A DNA stretch of 37,445 bases from Chloroflexota bacterium (GCA_020849725.1 JADLAZ010000114.1:1-37445); one strand, 5' to 3'; shown: positions 25,901 to 33,745, counted from the first letter of the stretch. The notes: a model not told the origin generated them from the letters alone. Program-made: numbers and translations.

Positions 25901-28116
25901 TCACCTACGACTTCGATGAGGCTGGACGGCTGTGGAAGCTGACCGACTGGGCTGGCCGTGTCACCGGCTATCAGTATCACGCCGACAGCCTGCCAAAGGT
26001 GACGACCAACGTCAACGGCACGATCACAGCCCACGGCTATGATCATGCCCGCCGGCTGACCGACCTTTGGCACACGCTCGGCAGCACAACGATCGCCCGC
26101 TTCACCTACAGTGGGCTGGACGCCGTCAGCAACCGCACCCAACTCGATGAGGTACTGCCGGGCAGCGGTGGCGAAGCGAGCAGTGCCGCCTGGGCCTGGG
26201 GCAACAACAACAATGGTCAGCTCGGCGATGGCACCGCCACACCCAAGCGTACCAATGCCGTGCCGGTGGTCGACCTGACCGCGATCACCACGGTCGAGGG
26301 TGGCGGTCAGCACAGCCTGGCGCTGCTGCCGGACGGCACGCTGCGCGCCTGGGGCCGCAATGCCGACGGCCAGCTCGGCGACAACACGACGACACGCAAG
26401 CTGGCGCCCATCCAGGTACAGGACAGCGCCGGCACCGGCTTCCTGAGCGGGATTGGCGCGATTGCCGGTGGCAGCCTGCACAGCCTGGCCGTTACGACCA
26501 GCGGGATCGCCTGGGCCTGGGGTGACAACGCCGAGGGCCAGGTGGGCGATGCCAGCCAGACCGACCGCAAGCGGCCGGTCCAGGTCAAGGGGCCGGGCGG
26601 CGCCGGCATTCTGACGGGCGTGGCCGCCCTGGCCGGGGGCGATCTGCATACCGTGGCGCGCAAGGCTGATGGAACCGCCTGGGCCTGGGGGCGCAACCTG
26701 GAGGGGCAACTGGGCGATGGGACGACCACGCGCCGGACAGCGCCGGTGGCCGTCGAGGACCAGGCCGGCACCGGTGTCCTGACCGGAGTAAGTGCTGTCA
26801 CGGCAGGAGGTGGCCACAGCCTGGCGCTGACCGGCAGTGTCGCGACCAGCCAGACCACGACCTATGCCTACGACCGCCTGTACCGGTTGACGGGCGTGAC
26901 AGCGCCCGGCGGGACGACGACCTACACGTACGACCCGGTGGGCAACCGGCTGAGCCGGGTGCGCGGCGCGACGACGGCGACCTACAGCTACGATCGGGCC
27001 GACCGGATCACGCAGGTAGTCGAGGGCGGGACAGTCGCCTACGTTGTCAACGCCAACGGCAACCTGACCGCGCGCGGAGCAGACACGTTCGCCTACGACC
27101 AGGCCAACCGGCTGACGAGCGCGACGGTCGGCGGGGCGAGCAGCACCTACGTCCATGACGGTGATGGCAAGCGTGCCAGCCGCGCTGTCGGTGGGTTGAC
27201 TACCCGCTACGTCTACGACCCGGTCGGCTTGGCGACGATGCTGGAGGACGGCGCCCGGAAGTACGTGTGGGGGCTAGGGTTGGCCTACGCCACCGACCTG
27301 GCGGGAGCGCTCCAGGGTGTCTACCACACGGACGGGCTCGGGAGTGTGCGGGTGCTGACTGATGCCGCCGGGACGGTGACGCAGACCTACCAGACCGACG
27401 AGTTCGGGGTGCCGACCCAGGCGCCGGGCGGCAGCGGGCAGCCGTTCGGCTACACCGGTGAGCAGCAAGACGCTGAGACGGGACTGATCTATCTACGGGC
27501 GCGCCTGTATGACCCAGCGACGGGACGGTTCCTCCAACGTGACCCGTACGCAGGGCTGGCTGGCAGCCCGCTGTCGTTGCACCGTTACGCCTATGTGCAG
27601 AACAACCCGGTCAACGCGACAGATCCAACCGGTCTCACCCCGTACGCTTGCCAGCGGCCACCAAAGAACATGCTCGAGATGCTCCAGTTTCAGGAGTGTC
27701 TGCAACAGGAACAAGAGCGATATCGCCAGCGTGGTGGACAAGCCCAGTACTGTCAACAGGCGCGCATGACGCTAGGGGTCGTCGTTCCTTGTATTCACAT
27801 AATTATTAATTCTAATGATAATATTGATTTTGAGGAAGAAGAAGAAGATCAAGGAGTCTCAATCTTCAGAGCAACTGGACCTGGGTTTACCATCCACATC
27901 ATCGCACAAGTAGTTCGAGAGGGTAGCAACCTAATCTTGCGCGGGATGCACATTGAGGGTCCAGGGCCAAACGCTTTGGGTGCCAGGCGTCTGACCGAGC
28001 TCGTACAGGCCTTCGGCAAATGGCAAGGTGTGACAAGAGTCACGATAGAAGGTGGCTTTAGATCTACCGGAATGGGCAGACACTTCCCGAGAACAATGAC
28101 GTTTGATATCAAATAG
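22948..28116 (+). CDS. RHS/YD-repeat protein with an RCC1 insert and a variable C-terminal tip (putative polymorphic toxin)
   Basis: A 1722-residue secreted-type protein. Residues 1-115 are basic then hydrophobic ([25 protein letters not shown]) and end in APAQAQQ, a plausible signal-peptidase site. Residues about 120-290 look like an NHL-type propeller ([12 protein letters not shown]). From about 305 to the end of the core there are YD repeats ([28 protein letters not shown]). Residues about 1082-1297 interrupt them with four RCC1-like blades ([21 protein letters not shown]). The RHS core closes with [14 protein letters not shown] and [15 protein letters not shown] at residue 1563. A 159-residue tip follows (1564-1722), with AT-richer codons, an acidic run ([10 protein letters not shown]) and [12 protein letters not shown] near the end. 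RHS shells encase a toxic tip; the tip activity was not recognised. Confidence 0.9.
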   Translation: MLFSSNVVTRLGLLLRGHGHRPGLRLARPDRRIGRTRLRRRQAIGRVILRLWLVLALLTPPGPGTSEGMAWLTRTVGQVGSPFLARLVTGTGSLWWRVVWVVPGALVTVAPAQAQQALLTTATRLGDAFTGPVEVAVHPTSGSAAWVLEDLGTSLQVRRHDETGRLVVATVPETASLPTFPTYPLFLGGNVEGFDLDQAGNLYIAGEIVDDSAAPRYIYRLTGNPASPVAVVAESFPSGGEPSGNGGPSQGAVFERPRAFRYHRGTNALYFYAGTIVLVGPQGGTDCYSGAGPTYVPPTGVDTTLVRNPPGTFTATHQDQTRWEFDGAGRLTAIVDRFGNQSALTYNTSGQPTTISDPAGRGVLTLTYYDTGRLWKVTDWANPARVVEYRYEGASEDSGRLTKVIDREGSVTQYGYDGTTHRLTMITDPNGHVAVTNHYDAQGRVDWQKDARGLTTGQQTTLSYVTNGDGTKTTTVTYPATSYEPAWNPVVIDHYDTNSRLSSRVFKSTSNSAEWITESYTYDAGNNRTSVTDGRGHTTTFCYDVDDAGQPIAGSARHLTRRIEPAPVAGQPRPVSLFRYDSKHNVIQVIPPKGVASSSTTDCTSNLSGALTLAYATDLTYNATQTTLTAITRHYSDPDLGALSATTKYEYGDAANPGLVTRIIPPRGNGGGSPDYAYAASFAYGASGSQAGMLISMTVPAGSGTNTPAGTTSYTYDSVGRRLTLVDPLHGTPGDHAWEYTYDKEDRLAIMRAPAPAVGGSKLVTEYRYDTAGNRVVAIDASGQVTKFAYDERDSLRLVCQKITAWSDPAPVTACPAGTIATVYTYDHRGNLARVTRASGDASDERATDYTYDGLNRLRAEIQYPNWPSLATTLTSTVTYDLASNRRTVVDPLGQATTFSYDQRNRLTGVDYSDAVTPDVTYQYDANSNRTSMADGTGTTTYVYDELNRLLSVTAPAVPASKTVSCRYDRDGNRRKLLYPDSTAVTYDFDEAGRLWKLTDWAGRVTGYQYHADSLPKVTTNVNGTITAHGYDHARRLTDLWHTLGSTTIARFTYSGLDAVSNRTQLDEVLPGSGGEASSAAWAWGNNNNGQLGDGTATPKRTNAVPVVDLTAITTVEGGGQHSLALLPDGTLRAWGRNADGQLGDNTTTRKLAPIQVQDSAGTGFLSGIGAIAGGSLHSLAVTTSGIAWAWGDNAEGQVGDASQTDRKRPVQVKGPGGAGILTGVAALAGGDLHTVARKADGTAWAWGRNLEGQLGDGTTTRRTAPVAVEDQAGTGVLTGVSAVTAGGGHSLALTGSVATSQTTTYAYDRLYRLTGVTAPGGTTTYTYDPVGNRLSRVRGATTATYSYDRADRITQVVEGGTVAYVVNANGNLTARGADTFAYDQANRLTSATVGGASSTYVHDGDGKRASRAVGGLTTRYVYDPVGLATMLEDGARKYVWGLGLAYATDLAGALQGVYHTDGLGSVRVLTDAAGTVTQTYQTDEFGVPTQAPGGSGQPFGYTGEQQDAETGLIYLRARLYDPATGRFLQRDPYAGLAGSPLSLHRYAYVQNNPVNATDPTGLTPYACQRPPKNMLEMLQFQECLQQEQERYRQRGGQAQYCQQARMTLGVVVPCIHIIINSNDNIDFEEEEEDQGVSIFRATGPGFTIHIIAQVVREGSNLILRGMHIEGPGPNALGARRLTELVQAFGKWQGVTRVTIEGGFRSTGMGRHFPRTMTFDIK
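26185..26840 (+). other. RCC1-like four-blade segment inside the RHS shell
   Basis: Four tandem units of about 55 residues, each starting with (W/R)AWG-N-x-x-GQLGDG and ending with G-G-x-H-(S/T)-L/V-A, lie between YD repeats (protein residues about 1080-1297). RCC1 blades normally build a beta-propeller for protein binding. Here they are inserted in frame, and YD repeats resume immediately afterwards ([14 protein letters not shown]). The unit boundaries are clear from the repeated AWG and GQLGD strings; only four of the usual seven blades are present. Confidence 0.8.
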
Positions 28117-28145
28117 ATCTCACGTCCTCATTAGAAGGTGATGCT

Positions 28146-28493
28146 ATGATTCGATTATTTGTCAATTCCGATCCTGAAGAAGATATAGCCGCCTACGTGT
28201 CACCGATCTCTTCTAGTCTCGCTACTCAATTAGACAATACCCAGATTCGAGTAATACAGGCCACTCCCAGCCTTATTGTGGACGTCGTCAGCCCCAACAT
28301 CGACATAAGAGAGGGCTTGGAAATGATCGCCCAGACAGTTGTAGATTGTGTTTGTTCCGCGCTTCCTCCAAACCTTGGTGTAGTGATCTGGATGAGCACC
28401 GGTGGCGAGCGAAATCAGTTGATCTATATGCGCGCAAATGAGGATGACCCGTCGGTGCGGGGCGAAGTATACTTGCCTCCGCCATCAAGTTGA
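28146..28493 (+). CDS. Small protein next to the RHS tip, candidate immunity protein
   Basis: A 115-residue protein starting 29 bases after the RHS stop, with GAAGGTG before the ATG as ribosome site. It shares the AT-richer composition of the RHS tip rather than that of the genome. The sequence is mixed alpha/beta with acidic stretches (SDPEEDIAAYV, RANEDDPSVRG) and ends in PPPSS. No family was recognised. Position, size and composition are those of an immunity gene paired with the preceding toxin tip, but no interaction can be shown from the sequence. An alternative is an unrelated orphan gene imported with the tip. Confidence 0.6.
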   Translation: MIRLFVNSDPEEDIAAYVSPISSSLATQLDNTQIRVIQATPSLIVDVVSPNIDIREGLEMIAQTVVDCVCSALPPNLGVVIWMSTGGERNQLIYMRANEDDPSVRGEVYLPPPSS

Positions 28494-28541
28494 CACTAAA
28501 AACTATACGAGAATGATAGAACAAGTCTCTTAGGGATTGGC

Positions 28542-29327
28542 ATGAGACGACCGCAAGGAGGGACCTTTCTCAAGCTGCAGTTCTATTTTCCTGATCGCTC
28601 GTCGCGAGGGGCTTTCCGCCATCTCGTGGAAGCCCTGGTGGGACAGGGAGCAGCCCTTGCCGGACAAGGGGGAATCCACCGTGGGCCAGGAGTTCGAGAC
28701 ACGCCGTTCCGGAGCCGTACCGACGATTATCTGGTCAGTGTACCACTCTCTGCTCTCAGTGAATTGGAGTTGCTGGATGCGGATCCTGATGTCCGTCTCG
28801 TCGAGGTTGGCGTACTGAAGGCGGTGTCGGCAGAGCCAGATTTGATGGAGTTGGTAACTTTCGCGTCTGTGTCGGAAGAGGCGGCGCGGCGTGATGAACA
28901 CCCACTCGCGCTCCTGACTGCGGGCTGGATGTACGAAGGGGTCACCCAGACGGACGTGAACAATACGCGGGTCGCACAGGTGGTTGGCTAGTCGGCATAC
29001 CGGACATTCCGCTCTCTCGTTTCTGAAACTCGTCCCGCGTACGGTTCGATTGGCGTCGCTTGGCATTTGGAATGTCCCACGGACCTGCGTCGTGACCCAA
29101 GCAGCGTATCCTTCCGCAATTTCTATGTAGACGAGAATTACCTTGGCGAGAAGAAGCTACGCCAGATCGCAGGCTGGTTTCAGGGAAGCTACACTGAGCC
29201 GATCAACAATGAATTATATATTTCTTGTACTAGATTTTTTAATCCAGTTGAGATGACCTCATCCATCGATGGGAACGTGCTTGATGAGCTCTCGATCCGA
29301 GTCAGCAAGGCAATAGCCTTCAGATGA
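28542..29327 (+). pseudogene. Second immunity-like gene, split by an in-frame TAG
   Basis: The first part (28542-28991, 149 residues) starts with ATG after AGGGA and encodes LKLQFYFPDRSSRGAFRHL, then acidic and hydrophobic segments up to NNTRVAQVVG, ending at TAG 28989-28991. The same frame then stays open to TGA 29325-29327 and encodes RPAYGSIGVAWHLECPTD, NFYVDENYLGEKKLRQIAG and SRVSKAIAF-like helices, which read as a natural C-terminal half. The second half has no good start codon. A single nonsense change in a gene of about 260 codons explains both. The family was not recognised. Its place after a toxin tip and first immunity candidate fits an orphan immunity gene left by an earlier tip exchange. 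Confidence 0.65.
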
Positions 29328-29360
29328 TCGCCCATCTGGAAACCAGGGCTGGCTCAAACC

Positions 29361-29423
29361 ACTGCCACAGGGGCAGTGACATAGACCGACCAGACCAACG
29401 ATTTCGGCGTGCCGACCCAGGCG
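29361..29423 (+). pseudogene. Fragment of an RHS core
   Basis: About 60 bases match the intact RHS gene at 27371-27423 with a constant offset of 1980. By my count 42 of 50 bases agree between 27371-27420 and 29371-29420, and the stretch GCCGACCCAGGCG is identical. It corresponds to the [13 protein letters not shown] segment of the core but contains a stop (TAG) and lacks the rest of the core. It is joined directly to the oxygenase fragment at about 29424. Confidence 0.75.
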
Positions 29424-29526
29424 GCGTGCCGTCCAGTTCCACTACGCGCCGGACGACGCGGTGCGCGGCAGCGAGGCCGAGCGGCTAGCGGTGTTCGGCA
29501 GCGAGGGCAAGGGCGTCGAGTGCTGA
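29424..29526 (+). pseudogene. 3' fragment of a phytanoyl-CoA dioxygenase gene
   Basis: The bases 29421-29526 align without gaps to the end of the intact oxygenase gene (22681-22786, offset 6740). I count 97 of 106 identical. The fragment would encode RRAVQFHYAPDDAVRG, SEAERLAVFGSEGKGVEC and a stop. Similarity continues weakly past the stop (TGAGGC-TGAG). It has no start and is out of frame with the RHS fragment fused to it. It marks the right edge of the RHS island. Confidence 0.85.
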
Positions 29527-29554
29527 GGCGTGAGCGACCGCAGTGGGAGGGATA

Positions 29555-29959
29555 ATGACCATCGACGGCACGAGTCTGCACTATGCGATCTTTCAGGTCA
29601 TCGAGTGGATCTCGGTGGCCATTGAAGTGCTGGCGATCGTCATCATCGCCATCGCCATCGTCTACGCCACCAGTCTCTATGTGCTGAACCTGCGCGCGCG
29701 CCGATCGGACCTCGACCCGTACCACGACTACAAGGTGCGCCTGGGCCGGGCGCTGCTGCTGGGCCTGGAGATCCTGGTCGCGGCCGACATCGTGCGCACG
29801 GTTGCGCTGCAGCCGACGCTGGAGAACGTGGCCGTGCTGGGGCTTCTTGTGGTGGTCCGCACCTTCCTGAGTTGGTCGCTCGTCGTCGAGGTCGATGGGC
29901 ATTGGCCCTGGCAGCGCGAACAGAGCGAGCCGACGCCACCGGCGACGCACAAGGAGTAG
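29555..29959 (+). CDS. DUF1622 family membrane protein
   Basis: A 134-residue inner-membrane protein. Three hydrophobic segments (about residues 15-45, 65-85 and 92-112) surround the family-typical stretch YKVRLGRALLLGLEILVAAD, followed by IVRTVA and VVVRTFLSWSL. The C-terminus is polar and disordered-looking. DUF1622 proteins have no assigned function. The ATG at 29555 is preceded by GGGAGGG; the GTG at 29543 would place the ribosome site inside the gene. It directly follows the oxygenase fragment, which suggests that the gene once lay next to a complete oxygenase gene. Confidence 0.85.
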   Translation: MTIDGTSLHYAIFQVIEWISVAIEVLAIVIIAIAIVYATSLYVLNLRARRSDLDPYHDYKVRLGRALLLGLEILVAADIVRTVALQPTLENVAVLGLLVVVRTFLSWSLVVEVDGHWPWQREQSEPTPPATHKE

Positions 29960-30049
29960 CATGCGTGGCGGCAGGTGTGGATCAATGGCCGGGGTGATGG
30001 AAGGAAGCCGACTGGCTCTGGCCCGTGACGATCCTGGAGGAGAGACCGC

Positions 30050-31258
30050 ATGACCTGGCTGAGTGACTTCCGCTTCGGGCCAATGGCGCGCATCGTCTTC
30101 GGGCCGGGCCGGGCCAAAGAGGCCGGGTCGATCGCCCGCGAGCTGGGTGGCACGGCCGCGCTGGTGATGACCGACGCCGCGCTCCACCGCCTCGGCCTGA
30201 CCCAGGCAATCGAGGCATCACTGGCCGAGGCCGGCGTCCGGGTCGAACTGTTCGACGGCGTCGTCACCGAGCCGACGCTGGTCTCAGTCGAGGCGGCCGT
30301 CGCCCGCGTGCACGAGCAAGGCTGCGACCTGATCGTCGCCGTTGGCGGCGGCAGCACGATGGACAGCGCCAAGGCGGTCTCGCTGCTGGTCGGCAACGGG
30401 GGCCGCTTCCCCGACTACACCCAGCGCCGCGTCGGGACCGAGTGGCTGCCCGGCCGCGTCGCGGCGAAGCCCGGCCCGGCCATTATCACCGTGCCGACGA
30501 CCGCCGGCACCGGCTCCGACGTCACCGCTGGCTGCGGCGTCTTCGACCCTGACACCGGCATCAAGGGCTGGGCCGGCGGGCCGCACACGCGGCCGGCGGT
30601 GGCGCTGTGCGACCCGGTGCTGACGCTGTCGATGCCGCCGCGCGTGACGGCCGACACCGGCCTCGACGCGCTGTCGCAGGCAATCGAGGGCGTCGTGTCG
30701 CTGCCGGTCAACCCCTACGCCGACGCTCTGCTGCTGGCGGCAATCGAGACGATTGGCCGCTGGCTGCCGAAGGCATTCGCCAATGGGGCGAACCTGGAGG
30801 CGCGAGCGGCGATGCTGGGCGCGGCGACGATGGTCGGCGCCGCTTTCCCCTTCGGCGGGCTGGTCCACGTCCACACCTTCGCCGAGGTGCTGGGCGACCT
30901 GACCCACCTGCCGCACGGCCGGCTGATCGGCCTGATGCTGCCGCACGTGCTGGCGTGGGGCGCCATCGGCTGCCCGGAGAAGCTGGCGGTGATCGCGCGG
31001 GCGCTGGGCGAGCCGATCGACGGCCTGCCCATCCACGCCGCCGCCGAGCGCGGGCTAGCGGCGGTGCGCCGGCTATGTGCCGAGGTCGAGGTCGTCGAGC
31101 CATTGCGGTCGCACGGCGTGACCGAAGCGACGCTGCAGATCTGCGCCGACCGCGTCTTCGCCCAGCATACGCCGCGCTCGATCGCCGGGCCGCGCGGCTT
31201 CCGCAGTGTCGACGAGGTGCTGTCGCTGCTGCAACGCGCCTACGAGCCTGCCCCGTGA
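30050..31258 (+). CDS. Iron-type (group III) alcohol dehydrogenase
   Basis: A 402-residue NAD(P)-dependent dehydrogenase of the Fe-ADH family. The dinucleotide motif DLIVAVGGGSTMDSAKAV and the TVPTTAGTGSDVT loop are clear. Metal positions are D206 and Q210 in TGLDALSQAIEG (Gln where FucO has His), H275 in LVHVHTF and H289 in LPHGRL; the 14-residue spacing between the two histidines matches the family. The enzyme would oxidise an alcohol or reduce an aldehyde or oxo-acid; substrate unknown. A ribosome site GGAGGAGAG lies just before ATG 30050. Confidence 0.9.
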   Translation: MTWLSDFRFGPMARIVFGPGRAKEAGSIARELGGTAALVMTDAALHRLGLTQAIEASLAEAGVRVELFDGVVTEPTLVSVEAAVARVHEQGCDLIVAVGGGSTMDSAKAVSLLVGNGGRFPDYTQRRVGTEWLPGRVAAKPGPAIITVPTTAGTGSDVTAGCGVFDPDTGIKGWAGGPHTRPAVALCDPVLTLSMPPRVTADTGLDALSQAIEGVVSLPVNPYADALLLAAIETIGRWLPKAFANGANLEARAAMLGAATMVGAAFPFGGLVHVHTFAEVLGDLTHLPHGRLIGLMLPHVLAWGAIGCPEKLAVIARALGEPIDGLPIHAAAERGLAAVRRLCAEVEVVEPLRSHGVTEATLQICADRVFAQHTPRSIAGPRGFRSVDEVLSLLQRAYEPAP

Positions 31259-31301
31259 GGCGCCCGGTAGGGAGCGCCGCGTGCGAGGCAACGTGTCCCT
31301 A

Positions 31302-31796
31302 TCAGTCGGTGTAGCTCACGATCACCTGACCGCCCTCGACGGTGACCGGGTAGGTCTTCACGCGCACGGTTGAATCAACCAGGCAGGCGCCGGTCGGAAT
31401 ATCGAACTCCCACAGGTGCCAGGGACAGCGAATGATCCGGCCGTCGTCCTCGTAGCGCAGCTCGCCCTCATCGGCGGTCGTCGGCGGGCCGTCGGCCAGC
31501 ATGCGGCCGCTGACGAAGCCGGTGCACAGCGGCCCCGACTTGTGCGGGCACAGATTGCGCAGCGCGTAGAACGTCCCATCGATGTTGAACACGCCGATGC
31601 CAGCCCGGCCCCGAAATGGCACGACCAGCCGGCGCTGACCAGGCGGGATCTCCTCTACCTGCCCCACGACCACGCGCTGGGGCAGTGATGAGTGATGAAT
31701 GGTGAGTGATGAGGCGGAACCAGCCCCGGCGTCATCCGGCCCTTGGTTCTCATCCCGCTCACGTTCGCTCCGACCCACGAGCGCCATCTCACTCAT
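31302..31796 (-). CDS. Rieske-type [2Fe-2S] protein
   Basis: A small electron-transfer ferredoxin of the Rieske fold. The cluster ligands are visible as CPHKSGPLC (C83, H85) and CPWHLWEF (C124, H127). A long insert of about 38 residues between the two boxes (TADEGELRYEDDGR) is notable. The start is uncertain. ATG 31796 lies in the inverted-repeat element at 31683-31808, so about 38 N-terminal residues would come from that element. GTG 31673 would give a compact Rieske domain, but neither has a good ribosome site. It is downstream of the amidohydrolase, overlapping its stop, so the pair is probably an operon. It may feed electrons to an oxygenase or be a stand-alone subunit. Confidence 0.82.
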   Translation of the reverse strand: MSEMALVGRSERERDENQGPDDAGAGSASSLTIHHSSLPQRVVVGQVEEIPPGQRRLVVPFRGRAGIGVFNIDGTFYALRNLCPHKSGPLCTGFVSGRMLADGPPTTADEGELRYEDDGRIIRCPWHLWEFDIPTGACLVDSTVRVKTYPVTVEGGQVIVSYTD

Positions 31797-31808
31797 CACT
31801 CATCACTG
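31683..31808. repeat. Short element with 16-base perfect inverted ends
   Basis: CAGTGATGAGTGATGA (31683-31698) and its exact complement TCATCACTCATCACTG (31793-31808) bound a 126-base segment. The left end contains further TGAGTGATGA-type copies. The element overlaps the amidohydrolase stop and the first codons of the Rieske gene. No flanking direct repeat was found, so a MITE-like origin is a guess. Confidence 0.6.
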
Positions 31809-32964
31809 TTCGATGTGGCTGCGGCGGCAGGCCGAACAGCTCGCGCGCGTTGTCGGCGAAGATGCGCTGGTGCAGATGCACCGGCAGCTTCGGGAAGGTC
31901 GTCGCTGGGTCGTCCCAGTCCCAGTGCGGCCAGTCCGAGCAGTAGATCAGTGTCTCCTCGGCGTGCATCGCCTCCAGCATGCCGATCAGGTCCTGGCGGC
32001 GCGGCGGCTCCTCGAACGGCTGCGAGCCGACGCGGATGTGACCGCGGAAGTACTCGCTCGGCAGCCGCTTCACCCACGGCGTCTGCTCGCGCAGCGACTT
32101 CCAGTCGGCGTCCATGTGCCACATGAAGCCGGCCACCCAGAACTGATCGACCTCGACAAAAGCGAACTTCAGCCGCGGGTACTTCTCGAAAACTCCCTCG
32201 CAAATCAGCGACGCGCAGTGGGCCATGGCCATCTGCGGCCGGGCCATGCGCGTCTCCAGATAGTAGGTTGGGTAGCCGACGCCGGTCGGCGGTCCGGCCA
32301 TGCCGGCGCCCTCGTTGCCCGGATGGACGAAGACCGGCAGGCCGTGCGCCTCGCAGGCGGCCCAGATTGGGTGATAGTGGCGGTTGCCGTAGGGGCGCGT
32401 GTTGCCGGTCGGCAGCATGATCGCCACGACCTCCGGCCGGCCGGCCAGGCGCTCGATCTCTGCCACCGCCTTGTCTGGGTCGGTCGTCGACACGCCGATC
32501 GCCAGCTTGATGCGGTCGTCGCGGGCCGCCCAGTGCTCCAGCGACCAGTCGTTGAAGGCGCGGCACAGCGCGGCGGCATAGTCCGGGTCAGGGATGATCG
32601 ACGCACCGTAGACGGTCGAGCCGGTCAGGAGGGCAATATCGACATTCCACTGGTCGAGATGCTCCGTCTTCAGCACCTCGTACTCGCTGTTGATCTGCCG
32701 GCCGCGCAGCACATCCATGCTGGCGTCGCAGCCGGCGATCAGGTCGGCCCGGCCAGCGCGCTTGGGCATATTGAAGTAGCCCGAGCCAGGCAGCAGCAGC
32801 CCCTGGTCGATCACCCGCTCGCGGTAGACGCGCGACAGGTACGGCAGCAGGTCATCCTGGCTCTTGATGGCGTGATGGATATCGCAGTCGACCAGCGCCG
32901 TCACCGGCTTCGGTTGACCGGTCCAGCCCGGCGCCGTCACCGGCCGCGCGCCCGCGATTGTCAT
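31789..32964 (-). CDS. Amidohydrolase-family TIM-barrel protein (Amidohydro_2 type)
   Basis: A 391-residue metal-dependent hydrolase or decarboxylase. The N-terminal metal motif reads VDCDIHHAI (DxDxH type); later elements include LPVFVHPGNEG, the AHCASLICEGVFEKYPRLKF strand-helix typical of the family (metal-binding His region) and IYCSDWPHWDWDDP, with the catalytic Asp. This layout matches aminocarboxymuconate-semialdehyde-decarboxylase-like enzymes acting on aromatic or cyclic carboxylic acids. The last four residues and the stop lie in the inverted-repeat element, so the C-terminus may have been rewritten. It shares its promoter (33031-33060) with the Rieske gene, which suggests a joint role in aromatic catabolism. 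Confidence 0.88.
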   Translation of the reverse strand: MTIAGARPVTAPGWTGQPKPVTALVDCDIHHAIKSQDDLLPYLSRVYRERVIDQGLLLPGSGYFNMPKRAGRADLIAGCDASMDVLRGRQINSEYEVLKTEHLDQWNVDIALLTGSTVYGASIIPDPDYAAALCRAFNDWSLEHWAARDDRIKLAIGVSTTDPDKAVAEIERLAGRPEVVAIMLPTGNTRPYGNRHYHPIWAACEAHGLPVFVHPGNEGAGMAGPPTGVGYPTYYLETRMARPQMAMAHCASLICEGVFEKYPRLKFAFVEVDQFWVAGFMWHMDADWKSLREQTPWVKRLPSEYFRGHIRVGSQPFEEPPRRQDLIGMLEAMHAEETLIYCSDWPHWDWDDPATTFPKLPVHLHQRIFADNARELFGLPPQPHRTVMSDE

Positions 32965-33030
32965 GCCGTCCTCCTCATCGCTCCGTGCTCCGGCCCCCTA
33001 TCGGCCCACCTGATCAGGGAAGATGCGCCT

Positions 33031-33060
33031 ATTCTAGCCGTCCCCGCCCCTCCCCGACAA
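33031..33060 (-). promoter_or_regulatory. Promoter of the amidohydrolase-Rieske operon
   Basis: On the minus strand TTGTCG (33060-33055), an 18-base spacer and TAGAAT (33036-33031) lie about 65 bases before the start codon at 32964. GATCAGG and GAGGAGGAC stretches lie between; the latter is the ribosome site. Confidence 0.5.
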
Positions 33061-33103
33061 CCCATGCCCCCACCCCACGTTGACCCCGTCCATCTCGTCC
33101 ACA

Positions 33104-33583
33104 TCACACCCCATACCGCAATCGTGGAATGCGCACCCCCACGATCACCGTCGACTCGTGCTCCCCAACGACCACCGCCCCCTGCCGCTCGTAGAAGGCG
33201 CGCGCGTGCGGGTCCGAATCGAAGACCAGCGCCGTCGCCTCCAGCGACCGGGCCAGCTCGACGGCGCGCTGCCAGAGGCGCCGGCCGACACCTTGCCCGA
33301 TGAACGCCGGCTCGACGAACAGGTGCTCAAGCTCGGCGTCGCCGTCGGCGCGCGCGATCACCTGCGCCACACCGGCCAGCCTGCCGTCGACCTCGGCGCA
33401 GACGACGTGGTTCCGCTCAATCGTATCCGCCCCGAGACTCAGCGCCAGCCGGTAGGCTTCGCCGATGTCCGCCGCGTAGCCCCAGTGCAACTTGGAGCGC
33501 ATGATCAGCGCATTGAGCGCCACGACCTCATCCGGCCGCGCTCGGCGGATCGTGACGCCGTGACGGGATTCTCGCATCATCAT
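33104..33583 (-). CDS. GNAT-family N-acetyltransferase
   Basis: A 159-residue acyl-CoA-dependent acetyltransferase. The acetyl-CoA-binding motif A reads LFVEPAFIGQGVGRRLWQRAV (Q/RxxGxG/A as QGVGRR), preceded by ELEHLF on beta-4. Motif B is DPHARAFYERQGAVVVGE. Size and order are typical for the family. Substrate unknown. Three ATG codons in a row open the frame; the first (33583) is given. It is isolated, converging with nothing, and separated from endonuclease V by about 260 bases. Confidence 0.88.
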   Translation of the reverse strand: MMMRESRHGVTIRRARPDEVVALNALIMRSKLHWGYAADIGEAYRLALSLGADTIERNHVVCAEVDGRLAGVAQVIARADGDAELEHLFVEPAFIGQGVGRRLWQRAVELARSLEATALVFDSDPHARAFYERQGAVVVGEHESTVIVGVRIPRLRYGV

Positions 33584-33710
33584 CTCGCGCGCTCCGCCAC
33601 CGGCTTGTCCGGTCGCGTTCGCGCCGTGGTCCCGATTATGCGTCGCTGAGTGTCACCCTGGTGCAGGCTGAGGGGCCAGACCTTACCTGGCCGGAGCGTT
33701 GCTACCTGGC

Positions 33711-33745
33711 GACGACTGGATGCCGACATTCGCCGGCATGACGAA
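33711..33745. repeat. REP-like palindromic unit
   Basis: CGACTGGATGCCG-ACATTCGC-CGGCATGACG contains the stem ATGCCG / CGGCAT (33720-33725 with 33734-33739). It follows the TGGAT-SCCG...CGGS-ATGACG pattern of dispersed palindromes seen in many bacterial genomes. Only one copy is in the window, so its repeat status in this genome is untested. Confidence 0.45.

Noticed and set aside
25567..27156. Minus-strand open frame of 529 codons inside the RHS gene
   Set aside because: Antisense to YD and RCC1 repeats; the apparent repeats in it are shadows of those in the RHS protein.
23900..27600. Possible CRISPR-like or tandem DNA repeat array
   Set aside because: The recurring units are degenerate codons of YD and RCC1 protein repeats, of uneven length and without unique spacers.
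29067..29327. Separate small gene starting at TTG 29067
   Set aside because: No ribosome site, and it is in the same frame as the upstream open segment, so it is better read as the second half of one broken gene.
31699..33303. Plus-strand open frame of 534 codons
   Set aside because: Antisense to the amidohydrolase, which has an intact metal motif and a promoter. The product is low complexity.
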